From Armigeres subalbatus (lineage: Eukaryota; Arthropoda; Insecta; Diptera; Culicidae): a stretch of 64,000 nt of DNA. Below the pieces are notes generated by a model. The model worked only from the letters and a program-made list of their open reading frames with translations. It searched no databases and was not told where the DNA came from. Both the position numbers and the translations under genes were made by a program. Of the stretch, positions 21,634 through 30,749 are shown piece by piece. The stretch covers positions 245,263,047 through 245,327,046 of the forward strand of contig NC_085141.1 in assembly GCF_024139115.2 (NCBI RefSeq). The letters are read 5' to 3'. The number at the start of each line of letters is the position of its first letter. The stretch's first letter is position 1.

Positions 21634-24600
21634 AAGTTTACTGAACCTGAAACAAGACAACAGTCTTGTAGAAAAACAGCAATCATTCAGTGCTGTTAAT
21701 GCAGTTTATCAGGATCGACCTTCCAAGCCTAAACACAAACTAGGTGTCGGGGGGAAAGTGAACTACAATCAACCGAAAACCCCATGTTGGTCATGTGGGG
21801 GAATGCATTTTTCTGCCGATTGCTCATTCCGTGAACATCAGTGTCGCGAGTGCAAGAAAAAAGGACATAAAGAAGGATATTGTGCCTGTTTTTCATCTGG
21901 AAATACCAGCGGCAGTAAAAACAAGAAGAAAAAGTACAGTTCTAAGCACAGCAAGGATGTGAATATTGTGTCAGTGAAGAACATCGATCAGCGGAGGAAG
22001 TACGTGGAAATCTATATCAACGATGTTCCGGTTCGGTTGCAGTTTGATTCAGCGTCGGACATAACAATCATCTCCGACAAATTGTGGCGAAAAATCGGAC
22101 AACCTCAAGGAATTCCACCGTCATGCAACGCCAAATCTGCTTCAGGGGAATCACTTGATCTCGCCCGGGAATTTTTGTGCAATGTAAACATCAGTGACAA
22201 AACGAAGAAATGTTTGTGTCGTGTTGCTTCACCCAATCTGGAGTTAAACATTCTTGGCTCTGACTGGATTGAGCTTTTCGGATTATGGGACGTGCCTATC
22301 AGTTCGTTTTGTAACAAGGTCAGTGGTGAACAAACACGTACCGAAAAGTCTCTGCAAGTTCAGTTCCCAAAAGTGTTTTCAAACGAAATGGGACTTTGCA
22401 CAAAAACAAAAGTGCGATTGACGCTGAAAGGAGAACCAAAACCAGTTTACCGTCCAAAACGTCCAGTTTCATACAGTGTACAAGGTGCGGTAGAAGATGA
22501 ACTTCATCGATTGCAGAATTTGGGAATCCTCAAACCAATCAATCATTCAGATTGGGCAGCACCGATCGTCGTAGTGCGGAAACCAAACGGTAAGGTTCGC
22601 ATTTGTGCTGATTTTTCGACGGGTCTCAACGATGTTTTGGAGTCGAATCAGTGTCCGCTTCCTTTGCCAGAAGACATTTTCACCAAGATGGCCGGATGCA
22701 AGTTTTTCAGTCACATCGACCTGTCGGACGCGTATCTACAAGTGGAAGTGGATCCCCGAGATCAGCATCTGCTAACAGTCAACACCCACAAGGGACTTTT
22801 CCGCTATACTCGCCTCACACCTGGTATCAAATCAGCTCCGGGTGCGTTCCAGCAGATCATGGACGCAGTGTTGAGTGGTATCGAAAAGACCTTTGGTTAT
22901 TTGGATGACGTGTTAGTGGGTGGTCGCACTAAAGAAAAACACGACTACAATCTGAAACAAGTGCTTCAACGATTAAAACAGTACGGGTTTACAGTACGGA
23001 TCGAGAAGTGCCATTTCAACATGGAACAAGTGGAATACTTGGGGCAAATTCTGGATGGTGATGGAATCAGACCCGATCCGAATAAGACAGCAGCTATCGC
23101 CACCATGCCACCGCCTCAAGATGTTTCGTCACTCCGTTCATACCTAGGAGCTGTAAACTATTACGCAAAATACGTTCCGGAAATGCGTAAGTTACGGTTC
23201 CCGATGGATCAGCTGTTGAAATCAGGAGCAAAGTGGGTATGGTCAGAAGCATGTCAGCGATCATTCAATCGGTTCCGAGAAATCCTGCAGTCACCGTTAA
23301 CACTTTCGCACTACAATCCAAACTTGGAAATCATAGTGTCGGCGGATGCGTCAAATTACGGAATCGGTGCGCGCATTGCCCACAAGCTACCAGATGGATC
23401 AGTGAAACCGATATCCTATGCGTCGAGAAGTCTTACACCAGCCGAGTCCAACTACAGCCAAATCGAGAAGGAAGGACTCGCACTGATTTTCGCCGTAACC
23501 CGGTTCCACCGTATGATTTTTGGACGACAGTTTATACTGGAAACGGATCACAAGCCTTTACTAGCTATTTTTGGTTCCAAGAAAGGCATTCCAGTATATA
23601 CAGCCAACAGACTTCAGCGATGGGCATTAACGCTGCTACTGTACGACTTCAACATCAAATACGTGAGTACGGAAAGTTTTGGTTATGTTGATATCCTTTC
23701 TCGCCTGATCAACACTCACGTCCGTCCGAATGAAGAATACGTCATCGCATCGATTGAACTGGAAGACATCGTCAAGCAATCAGTGGAAGCTCTGCCAGTC
23801 ACGTTCAAGATGATTCAAGCAGGAACACAGTCGGATGCAGTATTGAAGCAGGTTAAGCAGTTCGTTCAAACAGAATGGCCGTCAAATCAGTCCAAAATCA
23901 GCGATCCACAGCTTCAACAGTTTTACCAGCGTCGGGGCAGTTTAGCCATTGTCTCCGATTGCCTCACCTATGGGGAACGACTGGTTATTCCATCAAAATT
24001 TCGAGATCGAGTTCTACGAGTACTACACAAAGGACATCCTGGAGTAGAAAGAATGCGATCCATAGCACGTAACTACGTCTATTGGCCTGGAATCGACGAG
24101 CAGATCAATCATCGTGTTCGTACGTGCGTAGAATGTTCGAGAGCAGCCAAGACCAACAGTAAAACCAACATGGAATCTTGGCCTACACCAGAAAAACCTT
24201 GGCAGCGGATTCATGCAGACTATGCTGGACCAGTCGACGGTAATTACTATTTGATTGTTGTCGACGCATTCAGTAAGTGGCCAGAAGTCATCTCTACCAA
24301 ACGTTTTACAACGTCCGCTACAGTGGCCATGTTCCGTGAGATCTTTTCCAGAAATGGAATGCCGGAGACATTGGTTACAGACAACGGTACACAGTTCACC
24401 AGTAAAGATTTTGAAGCCTTTTGCAGTAACAGTGGCATCCTACATTTGAAAACGCCGCCGTATCATCCACAGTCAAACGGACTCGCCGAGAGATTCGTCG
24501 ACACATTCAAGCGAGGACTTCGTAAAATCACATCAGGGGGAGAAACACTCCGCGATGCTATTGACACTTTTCTTCTGTGCTACCGCTCAACTCCTTGTCG

Positions 24601-25204
24601 TTGCGCACCTGAAGGGAAGTCACCAGCAGAACTGTTACTGGGAAGAAAACTAAGGACATCACTAGATCTACTGAAACCACCAACTTCGTTCTACAAGCAA
24701 GCCGAATCAAAGCAAGAAAGTCAGTTCAACCGTAAGCATGGCACGAAAGCAAGAAACTACGATGCAGAAGAGCTGGTTTGGACGAAAGTACATCGAAACA
24801 ATACCTGGTCATGGGAACCCGGTCAAGTACTAGAACGGATTGGTCGAGTCATCTACAACGTGTGGCTACCGGAAAAGCGGAACCTTATTAGGTCACACTG
24901 CAATCAACTGAAGAAACGGTATGAATCAGAACAACTATCATCAACAGCGCAAAACAAGTGTACTCAAATCCCGCTCAGTATACTTTTGGATTCATGCGGT
25001 CTCAGTCAACCTACAGCTACTGTACCAGCAGTACCAGAACCATCCGAACCATTGCAATCAGCTTCAGCAAGTAGCAATATCCTCAATGAACTACAGTCAA
25101 GGGAGGTTCATCGCCGAGCACCAGTCAAGCCACCAAGAGCTACTATTCAACAGGAACCGAGCCAGCTTCGCCAGTCTTCGAGAACCAGAAGACAACCAAT
25201 TTAA
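21617..25204 (+). CDS. Gypsy element pol polyprotein (zinc knuckles, protease, RT, RNase H, integrase)
   Basis: 1195 codons, opening at a GTG inside the gag overlap, so translation probably enters by frameshift. Order: two zinc knuckles (C57-C60-H64-C69 and C76-C79-H84-C89); protease with FDSASD at about 143-148 (DSA in place of the usual DTG or DSG); RT with HIDLSDAY and YLDDVLVGG (about 428); RNase H with SADASNYGIGA (about 574); integrase with an HHCC finger starting HKGHPG (about 804), then the D-D-35-E triad at HADYAGP (about 866), VTDNGTQF (about 921) and NGLAERF (about 954). No stop interrupts the frame. It ends RTRRQPI at a stop lying in the AATTTTAA-rich tail of the antisense LINE, so its natural end may have been lost. 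Probably active or recently active. Confidence 0.95.
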   Translation: MVEDCKSLLNLKQDNSLVEKQQSFSAVNAVYQDRPSKPKHKLGVGGKVNYNQPKTPCWSCGGMHFSADCSFREHQCRECKKKGHKEGYCACFSSGNTSGSKNKKKKYSSKHSKDVNIVSVKNIDQRRKYVEIYINDVPVRLQFDSASDITIISDKLWRKIGQPQGIPPSCNAKSASGESLDLAREFLCNVNISDKTKKCLCRVASPNLELNILGSDWIELFGLWDVPISSFCNKVSGEQTRTEKSLQVQFPKVFSNEMGLCTKTKVRLTLKGEPKPVYRPKRPVSYSVQGAVEDELHRLQNLGILKPINHSDWAAPIVVVRKPNGKVRICADFSTGLNDVLESNQCPLPLPEDIFTKMAGCKFFSHIDLSDAYLQVEVDPRDQHLLTVNTHKGLFRYTRLTPGIKSAPGAFQQIMDAVLSGIEKTFGYLDDVLVGGRTKEKHDYNLKQVLQRLKQYGFTVRIEKCHFNMEQVEYLGQILDGDGIRPDPNKTAAIATMPPPQDVSSLRSYLGAVNYYAKYVPEMRKLRFPMDQLLKSGAKWVWSEACQRSFNRFREILQSPLTLSHYNPNLEIIVSADASNYGIGARIAHKLPDGSVKPISYASRSLTPAESNYSQIEKEGLALIFAVTRFHRMIFGRQFILETDHKPLLAIFGSKKGIPVYTANRLQRWALTLLLYDFNIKYVSTESFGYVDILSRLINTHVRPNEEYVIASIELEDIVKQSVEALPVTFKMIQAGTQSDAVLKQVKQFVQTEWPSNQSKISDPQLQQFYQRRGSLAIVSDCLTYGERLVIPSKFRDRVLRVLHKGHPGVERMRSIARNYVYWPGIDEQINHRVRTCVECSRAAKTNSKTNMESWPTPEKPWQRIHADYAGPVDGNYYLIVVDAFSKWPEVISTKRFTTSATVAMFREIFSRNGMPETLVTDNGTQFTSKDFEAFCSNSGILHLKTPPYHPQSNGLAERFVDTFKRGLRKITSGGETLRDAIDTFLLCYRSTPCRCAPEGKSPAELLLGRKLRTSLDLLKPPTSFYKQAESKQESQFNRKHGTKARNYDAEELVWTKVHRNNTWSWEPGQVLERIGRVIYNVWLPEKRNLIRSHCNQLKKRYESEQLSSTAQNKCTQIPLSILLDSCGLSQPTATVPAVPEPSEPLQSASASSNILNELQSREVHRRAPVKPPRATIQQEPSQLRQSSRTRRQPI

Positions 25205-25362
25205 TTTTAATTTAATTTTAATTTAATTTATTTAATTTATTTTATTTCGTCAACCAACGTAGACTAGTACATATACATATACATGTTTGTTTTTGTAATG
25301 CTATAGTATAATTAAAAAATAGGTTTTTTTTAGTAAAGTGATGTATAATTTTGATTTTGAAT

Positions 25363-26079
25363 TTATATTGCTGAATTTGTAATGTTTGTTCTTTGGAAAT
25401 ACTGTCTAATGTTATGCCGAGACATTGTTAAGTCAATAGTTTCGCAGTGTTGATTGTAAACGGCCATCATTCGGTTGAGAGGCCCAAATTTGGCGTAATT
25501 TGTTCGGCAGTGGTTGGTTAAAAATAATGTTCTATGTCGAAGTAGCTGAGAAGGTATGTAAAAGTTAAATTTCGATAAAATTTCAGTTGAATCAACACGT
25601 TGAGAAACTATATCGTTAACAAATGAAACCGTTGCACATTCTCGACGCTCTTTCAAAGTTTGTATATTTATAAGCATGCAACGTGCTTCATAAGATGGAA
25701 GAGGAAATGACGTCCAACCTAATTTACGAAGAGCGTATAATAGAAATTGTTTTTGTACTGACTCTATTCTTTCTTCATGTGTGGTTGTATAAGGCGACCA
25801 TACAATGCTACAATATTCCAGTATGGATCGTACATATGAAATATATAGTGTTTTGATTGTGTAGGGATCCTGAAAGTTGAAGCAAAAACGCTTGATAAAG
25901 CCTAGCATATTATTAGCTTTGTGGATGATTGTGTTATAGTGATCAACAAGAGTTAGTTTCGAATCTAAAATCATTCCTAAATCCCTAACTCTTTCGTGTC
26001 TTTCTACAGTATTGTTTCCTAATACAATTTGTGTATTTGGTGTTATTTTTTTTCTGCTGAATGTTGCATTTCTTAACAT
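25363..26079 (-). pseudogene. LINE ORF2 RT thumb and C-terminus
   Basis: Continues the RT after the shift at 26094-26100. It includes RDLGMILDSKLTLVDHYN, LYISYVRSILEYCSIVWSPY, RIESVQKQFLLYALR and ends QYFQRTNITNSAI. This is the conserved C-terminal region of CR1-like ORF2. The same ending appears at 32520-32770 and, diverged, at 47650-47750. Confidence 0.85.
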
Positions 26080-26706
26080 TCAATTGCAATAGGTTTTTTT
26101 GCACCATGTATAGAACATGTGTATTTCATTCTGGAATATGATTATGTCGTCTTCATTTTTTATTTCCATAAATAGCTTTATGTCATCGGCATAAATTAAA
26201 ATCTTTATATTTTTGAGAATGAAGGTAATGTCATTTACATATAATATAAATAAAAGAGGGCCAAGATGAGAGCCTTGTGGAACTCCTGAAGTGACTTGAA
26301 TGGGATTGGATTTCTTTCCGTTAAATTTTATTATTTGTTGCCGGTCTGTGAGATAAGATTCAAGCCATCTGAGGAGTCCTGGCTCAATTCCAATTTTTTG
26401 CAATTTGAAGAGTAACATTGGAATGTCAATGCGATCAAACGCCTTGCTAAAGTCAGTGTATAGAGCTTCCACGTAGTTACCATTATCCATTGCATTAAGA
26501 GAATAGTCAATGAATTCTATTAAATTTGTAGCGGTAGAGCGACCTTTGAAAAATCCATGCTGCTTATTCGTAATTCTGTTTTTAAGTTGTGAAAATAATT
26601 TTTCATTGATAATGGAATTAAAAAGTTTGGGAATGCAAGAGATAATGGCTATTCCACGGTAATTGCGAATGTCAGATTTTTTTGCCTGATTTGAAGATAG
26701 GCACAA
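26080..26706 (-). pseudogene. LINE ORF2 RT palm (ends at a shift)
   Basis: Motifs in order: NYRGIAIISCIPKLFN, KQHGFFKGRSTATNL, LYTDFSKAFDRID (catalytic Asp), TSGVPQGSHLGPLLFILYVND and ILIYADDIKLF (catalytic YADD). It ends at 26080 with a stop produced after a one-base loss in the T7 run at 26094-26100. All catalytic residues are present. Confidence 0.88.
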
Positions 26707-27193
26707 GATAGGAGCTTTTCCATACCCTGGGAAAATTTCCGGATTCCAATGACAATCTGAAGAGCCAAAACAAAGGTGCAGTCAGCTCTTTAGCCAGACT
26801 CTTCATAAATATCGGTGGAATACCATCAGGACCAGGGCCTTTAGATGCATCTAAGTTTTTAAAGCGTTTAGAATATCGTTCACCATGATCTGATTGACAC
26901 CGATATCCCTAGCGAATTCTGGGATAGGCACAAAAAATCTAGGTCGCGATCTTGTTCCGAAAAGGTGGTGTATATTTCTTGGAAGAAATCTCCAAAAGAT
27001 TACAGATATCTTCCGAGCAATTACCGACGCGTTCGTCTAAATACATGGTTGACGGAAAATTGTCTGATTTTAATTTTGATTTTACGTAATTGAAGAAGTT
27101 CTTTGGACATGACTTTATTTCGTTTTCTGTTTTCGTGTTGTGTTCTTCAAATGCTACATCAATTGCTAATTTTAATTTATCGCAGATGTTCAA
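26707..27193 (-). pseudogene. LINE ORF2 endonuclease-RT linker (frameshifted)
   Basis: Contains KNFFNYVKSKLKSDNFPSTM (27193-26939), then in other frames an acidic linker and the RT entry block DASKGPGPDGIPPIF (about 26855-26810). One-base losses at A6 26932-26937 and T5 26856-26860 account for the shifts. The block is the usual RT motif 0/1 of CR1-like LINEs. Confidence 0.75.
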
Positions 27194-28284
27194 ATATTTT
27201 CCAAATTTTCATTCGTCTTGTCTAGCTTGTAAGTTTTATGTAATTTTTGTTTGCGATTCTTTAAATTTTTTATTTGGCTATTGTACCAAATTGGATATTT
27301 TGAATTTCCGCTCCGTCGTTTTCTTCTTTTTGGGACCTCGTCAATAATAATATCAAAAATAATGTTATAAAAGACATCAACGGAAGATTCAATATTACCT
27401 TCATTCTCTAAAATTTGCTTCCAGTTAAATCTACTTAGCTTATGTTTTATGTTGTCATAGTTTGCTTTATTGTATTCAAGGACTTCTTCAAAGTCACAGT
27501 CGCTGGGTTTTTTATATTCATGAACGAACACAGAGTATTCGATTGCCGTGTGGAATGTTTCGTTTTTCCATAAGGGATTCAATGATTTAGTCACACAGAA
27601 ATCTTCTTGAATATTGGTTAGTAGGAGATCAAGGTAACAGTTCTGTTGATTTTTAATGTGATTGATTTGGTTAAGTCCTAGGCTAGCAGTTCTGTCAAAT
27701 ATAAACATAAGTGTTTCATTTTCCCCAGCGACTGGAAGTAGAATTTGTTCGTTCTCTGAATCCGGAATAAAGTCAACGGTGCGTTGGTTAAAGTCTCCGT
27801 AAATATGTACTTTGACTTCAGGTGGAAGTCCCGATAAAATTTCTTCTGCAGTTTTTAAAAAACTTTCATAAGATGTGGTTTGCGCATGTTCCGGTGGGAA
27901 ATACACAGAGGAGAAAACATGGGTTTCTCCTGCAATGTTAGATTTCACCCAAACATGCTCAAAGTTCTTACATTTTTTTGTAGTTATTATTTCTGAATCA
28001 AAATGGCTAGAGATTGCGATTAGAACTCCACCGCCAGACTTTTTTTTTGATTCTAAGAAATCGCGATCGTCCCTGAATACGTTAAAGCTGCTTCCAAAAA
28101 GTTCTTCACTATTCACGCTTTCATCCCAGCTGGTTTCAGTTGCCAAAATAACCGAGAAGGACGAGCTTAAGATGTTATTATGAATTTCCTTCATTTTAGC
28201 TGGGCTTTTCATGCGATTGAAATTTTGACAGTAAATCAAAACTTCAGTGGCATTCTGTTTTGATGAAGAACTTGTTGGAAGCAC
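27190..28284 (-). CDS. LINE ORF2 endonuclease domain (frame ends at a shift)
   Basis: 364 codons. It has the apurinic-type endonuclease features of CR1-like LINEs: IYCQNFNRMKSP (start of fold), ATETSWDESV (catalytic Glu), KKSGGGVLIAI, VYFPPEH, HIYGDFN (catalytic Asp/Asn) and LDLLLTN. It nicks target DNA so that the RT can prime. The frame stops at 27190, and reading resumes one base off at 27193. Restoring a single base in the AAA run at 27203-27205 would join them, which implies a one-base loss. Confidence 0.85.
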   Translation of the reverse strand: MLPTSSSSKQNATEVLIYCQNFNRMKSPAKMKEIHNNILSSSFSVILATETSWDESVNSEELFGSSFNVFRDDRDFLESKKKSGGGVLIAISSHFDSEIITTKKCKNFEHVWVKSNIAGETHVFSSVYFPPEHAQTTSYESFLKTAEEILSGLPPEVKVHIYGDFNQRTVDFIPDSENEQILLPVAGENETLMFIFDRTASLGLNQINHIKNQQNCYLDLLLTNIQEDFCVTKSLNPLWKNETFHTAIEYSVFVHEYKKPSDCDFEEVLEYNKANYDNIKHKLSRFNWKQILENEGNIESSVDVFYNIIFDIIIDEVPKRRKRRSGNSKYPIWYNSQIKNLKNRKQKLHKTYKLDKTNENLENI

Positions 28285-28355
28285 GTTGGTTGTTAAAATA
28301 TTTACCCCGTTGGTCGATAAGATAGTGCTATTTTCTTCAGCCGAAGAAGGCGTCC

Positions 28356-28610
28356 TTACTTGCGAAAATTTCCGGGGGAAGGAGAGTGGTACCTCGTTGT
28401 GCTCTCCCGTAGTTGCTGCAGGCGATGTGTCCGCTCGCTGGACAGGTATTGTCGGTATGACTGTAGATCAGCTGCAGCTTCTGCTGGCCCAATTCCGTAT
28501 TCCTGATGTACTTGGATGAATATTTGATGTAGATGTTCTGGTGCAGTCGGCAGTCCTTCAGATGCAAGGAGCATCCTGATGCTCGTTGAGTCATTCCTCG
28601 ACGCATACAT
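28356..28610 (-). pseudogene. LINE ORF1 C-terminal part (frameshifted)
   Basis: This frame follows the ORF1 region in another frame. It includes RMLLASEGLPTAPEHLHQI and YGIGPAEAAADL, ending PSPGNFRK just before the ORF2 start. It looks like the natural end of ORF1 displaced by one-base shifts. It has no known domain. Confidence 0.6.
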
Positions 28611-28768
28611 TAGCAGACTGGTCCTTCATGTATGCCAAAAACAACCGGACAACCTTCATAATCCTCGGGTCACGTAGTCTGGCTTTAAGGAAACGGCCGT
28701 CTCCTTCGGTGGATTGCTGAGTCAGACGGACGATGGGTGGTCTCATCGGATCTAACTCAAATTGGCTG

Positions 28769-30277
28769 TCAGGATTCGGTAGTTGTGTTTCCTGTTGTTG
28801 TTGTTGTTGCTGATATATTTGGTGTTGTTGATGATTTTGTTCTTGTTGTTGTCGTAGATGCTGTTGTTGTTGTTGCTGGTGCTGTTGCTGAAGGCTTTGC
28901 AGTGGGTTTTGTTTTTTTGGCCGGGTTTATCGTTTCACCTTTTTTGAAATTGATGAACGATTTTGCAGCAGGAGCAGAGAGAGCTGCAATTGGGTGGTCT
29001 GTAGATGCTGGGGGTCCGGAAAATTGATGCTTTGCCATTACGAGCAGCTGTTTGTCTGTAGATTTGTTGTTATTGTTGTTGTTTTTGCTGGTGTAGGAAG
29101 TTGTAACGTTGTTTTTGCTTCTTATTGGTGGAGCTTTTTGTTTATGATGTCTTTTACTGTTAGTCGCCTTTTCAGTCAATGGATTATTGGTAAGAGTGTT
29201 TCTGGAGATTTCATGCTGCCGGTATTCTTCCAGTTTTTTCCAGTCTGGGCTCCAGCTGCATTTTTTTCCTGGCAGAAAGCATTTCCAACCAGCTTTATTG
29301 AGGTGTCTAACACAACTTCCCTTTACTTGCGCCATTTTTGCGCGTCGCTCAGCGAAAAGCTCTGCAATGGCATCACGCGAAATTTTCTGCCGGGCAGGAG
29401 ATGGGTTTGGTTGGTGCTGTTTTACTTTGATGTTGAGTGGAGATTGTGGATTGTGAGCCCCAGCAACTAAATTATTTTCAGTGGAGTATTTGTCTTGGGA
29501 TTCCTCTGCTAGTTCATCCGCCAAAGTCTTGTTTGCGAGCGTTGAGATTTTGTCAGTACTGCAGTCAATATTGGAAATAGCAGCAGAAACTGACCTGACC
29601 TCCTCTAAAAGTTGCTCACTCAAAGAAATTAAGTGAGGGAAGTCTCCAGTTGTGCTTCGTTTTGCTACTGCTGATGTAATTTCAGTTATTGCCGCAGTCA
29701 CAGCTGACTTGGTTAAAGTTACCAAGTCGCTCTTGACTGCATTCATGAGGTCCGGCAGCAAGTCTGTTGAGTGTTCTGCTTCCGTTGTTGTTGTTGTTGT
29801 TGCAGCTGCTGCCGAATTGGCGGTCTTTTCCACAGTCGTACAGGTGAATGCTGAAGGTGTGTCAAGTAGGGCTGATAATTTATTTTTTATTTCCGTAGCA
29901 CTATTTTTGCTGCTGTTGGCGACGTTTGAAATGTTTTGCTTAATAGTACCAAACATTTTTTCTACGCGTTCAAGCGTTTCGTCATGAGTGGCAGCTAAGC
30001 TTTCGTAGTTAGAAAGCAGTTTATGGTTTGCAGACAAAGTGCGCTCAATGTCTTCTTTGATATTAAAGAAGGATTCTGCTAAATGTTGCAGGTTTTGTTC
30101 AAAGGTGAACTTTTCCTGACAGTCTTGACATAGTGGGAGCATGAAAGTCCGCAATACTTCCTCGTGATTGCGCTGTACTCCTACGCATGCTGCGTGAAAT
30201 GTACGTCTGCAACTGCCGTGACATCGCCAAAGAAAACGATTATCGTTTTGTGCACAGTTCACCATTCCACACTTCAT
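28769..30277 (-). CDS. LINE ORF1 with PHD-like finger and coiled coil (C-terminus frameshifted)
   Basis: ATG at 30277. The N-terminus has a C4HC3-type finger (C-x4-C, C-x3-C, H-x2-C, C-x2-C spaced over about 50 residues), followed by a helical coiled-coil-like segment, then a Lys/Thr/Asn-rich region. The listed end (Thr-rich) is probably wrong. Just before it, at the T7 run 28912-28918, shifting by one base changes the Thr-rich reading into a Gln-rich reading that continues into ELDPMRPPIVRLTQQ, and after another shift near 28610 into the 84-codon frame at 28356-28610. ORF1 products of such LINEs bind element RNA. I see no RNA-recognition motif. Confidence 0.8.
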   Translation of the reverse strand: MKCGMVNCAQNDNRFLWRCHGSCRRTFHAACVGVQRNHEEVLRTFMLPLCQDCQEKFTFEQNLQHLAESFFNIKEDIERTLSANHKLLSNYESLAATHDETLERVEKMFGTIKQNISNVANSSKNSATEIKNKLSALLDTPSAFTCTTVEKTANSAAAATTTTTTEAEHSTDLLPDLMNAVKSDLVTLTKSAVTAAITEITSAVAKRSTTGDFPHLISLSEQLLEEVRSVSAAISNIDCSTDKISTLANKTLADELAEESQDKYSTENNLVAGAHNPQSPLNIKVKQHQPNPSPARQKISRDAIAELFAERRAKMAQVKGSCVRHLNKAGWKCFLPGKKCSWSPDWKKLEEYRQHEISRNTLTNNPLTEKATNSKRHHKQKAPPIRSKNNVTTSYTSKNNNNNNKSTDKQLLVMAKHQFSGPPASTDHPIAALSAPAAKSFINFKKGETINPAKKTKPTAKPSATAPATTTTASTTTTRTKSSTTPNISATTTTTGNTTTES

Positions 30278-30469
30278 TGTCACACGCGGGTACTTACTTA
30301 CGAGAGAAAAAAAAAAACGAACGCGGAGGTCGCGCGCGGTCAGTTAATAATATTTATAAAAAAAGTCAAAATAATAAAATTATATACACGAGCGCTAAAA
30401 AAGCGCGTCCGAACTCAAAGGTGGTTCAGAATGCAATGCCCGTGAGGTATGAGCCGTATCATCTCTTTT

Positions 30470-30481
30470 AAGAGGGGGAGG
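30470..30481 (+). promoter_or_regulatory. Polypurine tract
   Basis: AAGAGGGGGAGG lies directly before the 3' LTR start at 30482, the place where plus-strand DNA synthesis is primed in LTR elements. Confidence 0.9.
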
Positions 30482-30749
30482 TGTTGGGAGGACCACCCTA
30501 CGACCCTGAAACGCACCATCTATTTAACGGTGGGCTCATCGTCTGACACAATCTGTCAGAGCGACTGACGTCTACCGAGCGAGCGAACGAGAGGAAGCGA
30601 TCTGTCAGCCGACAGCAACAGTCATTCATTAAGTGCATTCACCACCACTCAACAGTAACTACGCCGCGTTTTTTAAATTGTTATAATTCGTTTTAAATAA
30701 AGATTTTAATCTGTTTGTTGTGTAAATCATCGGCCCATTTATCACAACA
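30482..30749 (+). repeat. 3' LTR
   Basis: 268 bp, same ends as the 5' LTR, two substitutions against it. It is followed by GGTGG (30750-30754). Confidence 0.96.

Larger units (their letters stand above)
25205..30400 (-). mobile_element. CR1-like LINE inside the Gypsy element (antisense)
   Basis: On the minus strand: a 5' UTR from about 30400, ORF1 with a PHD-like finger, ORF2 with endonuclease and RT, and a short 3' UTR ending in an A/T-rich TTAAAATTAAA-like tail at 25205-25250. The 5' limit is uncertain because I could not find a target duplication. A further relic of the same kind of RT tail lies at 32520-32770. The order and the PHD-type ORF1 fit the CR1/L2/Jockey superfamily. Breaks in the frames are mostly one-base losses in A or T runs. 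Confidence 0.85.
20570..30749 (+). mobile_element. Ty3/Gypsy LTR retrotransposon, with antisense LINE inside
   Basis: A 10,180-bp element with two 268-bp LTRs that differ at only two positions (a C/T and a G/A). LTR ends are TGTTG...CAACA. A 5-bp target duplication GGTGG flanks it (20565-20569 and 30750-30754). Inside are a primer-binding-site candidate at 20841, gag, pol (protease, RT, RNase H, integrase) and a polypurine tract at 30470-30481. There is no env. Between pol and the tract lies an antisense LINE of about 5.2 kb, which roughly doubles the expected element length. The low LTR divergence indicates a recent insertion. Confidence 0.95.

Noticed and set aside
23233..23691. 152-codon plus-strand frame inside pol
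   Set aside because: Alternative frame of the intact Gypsy pol.
28737..29987. Val/Phe-rich plus-strand frames
   Set aside because: Antisense translations of the Gln/Thr-rich LINE ORF1.
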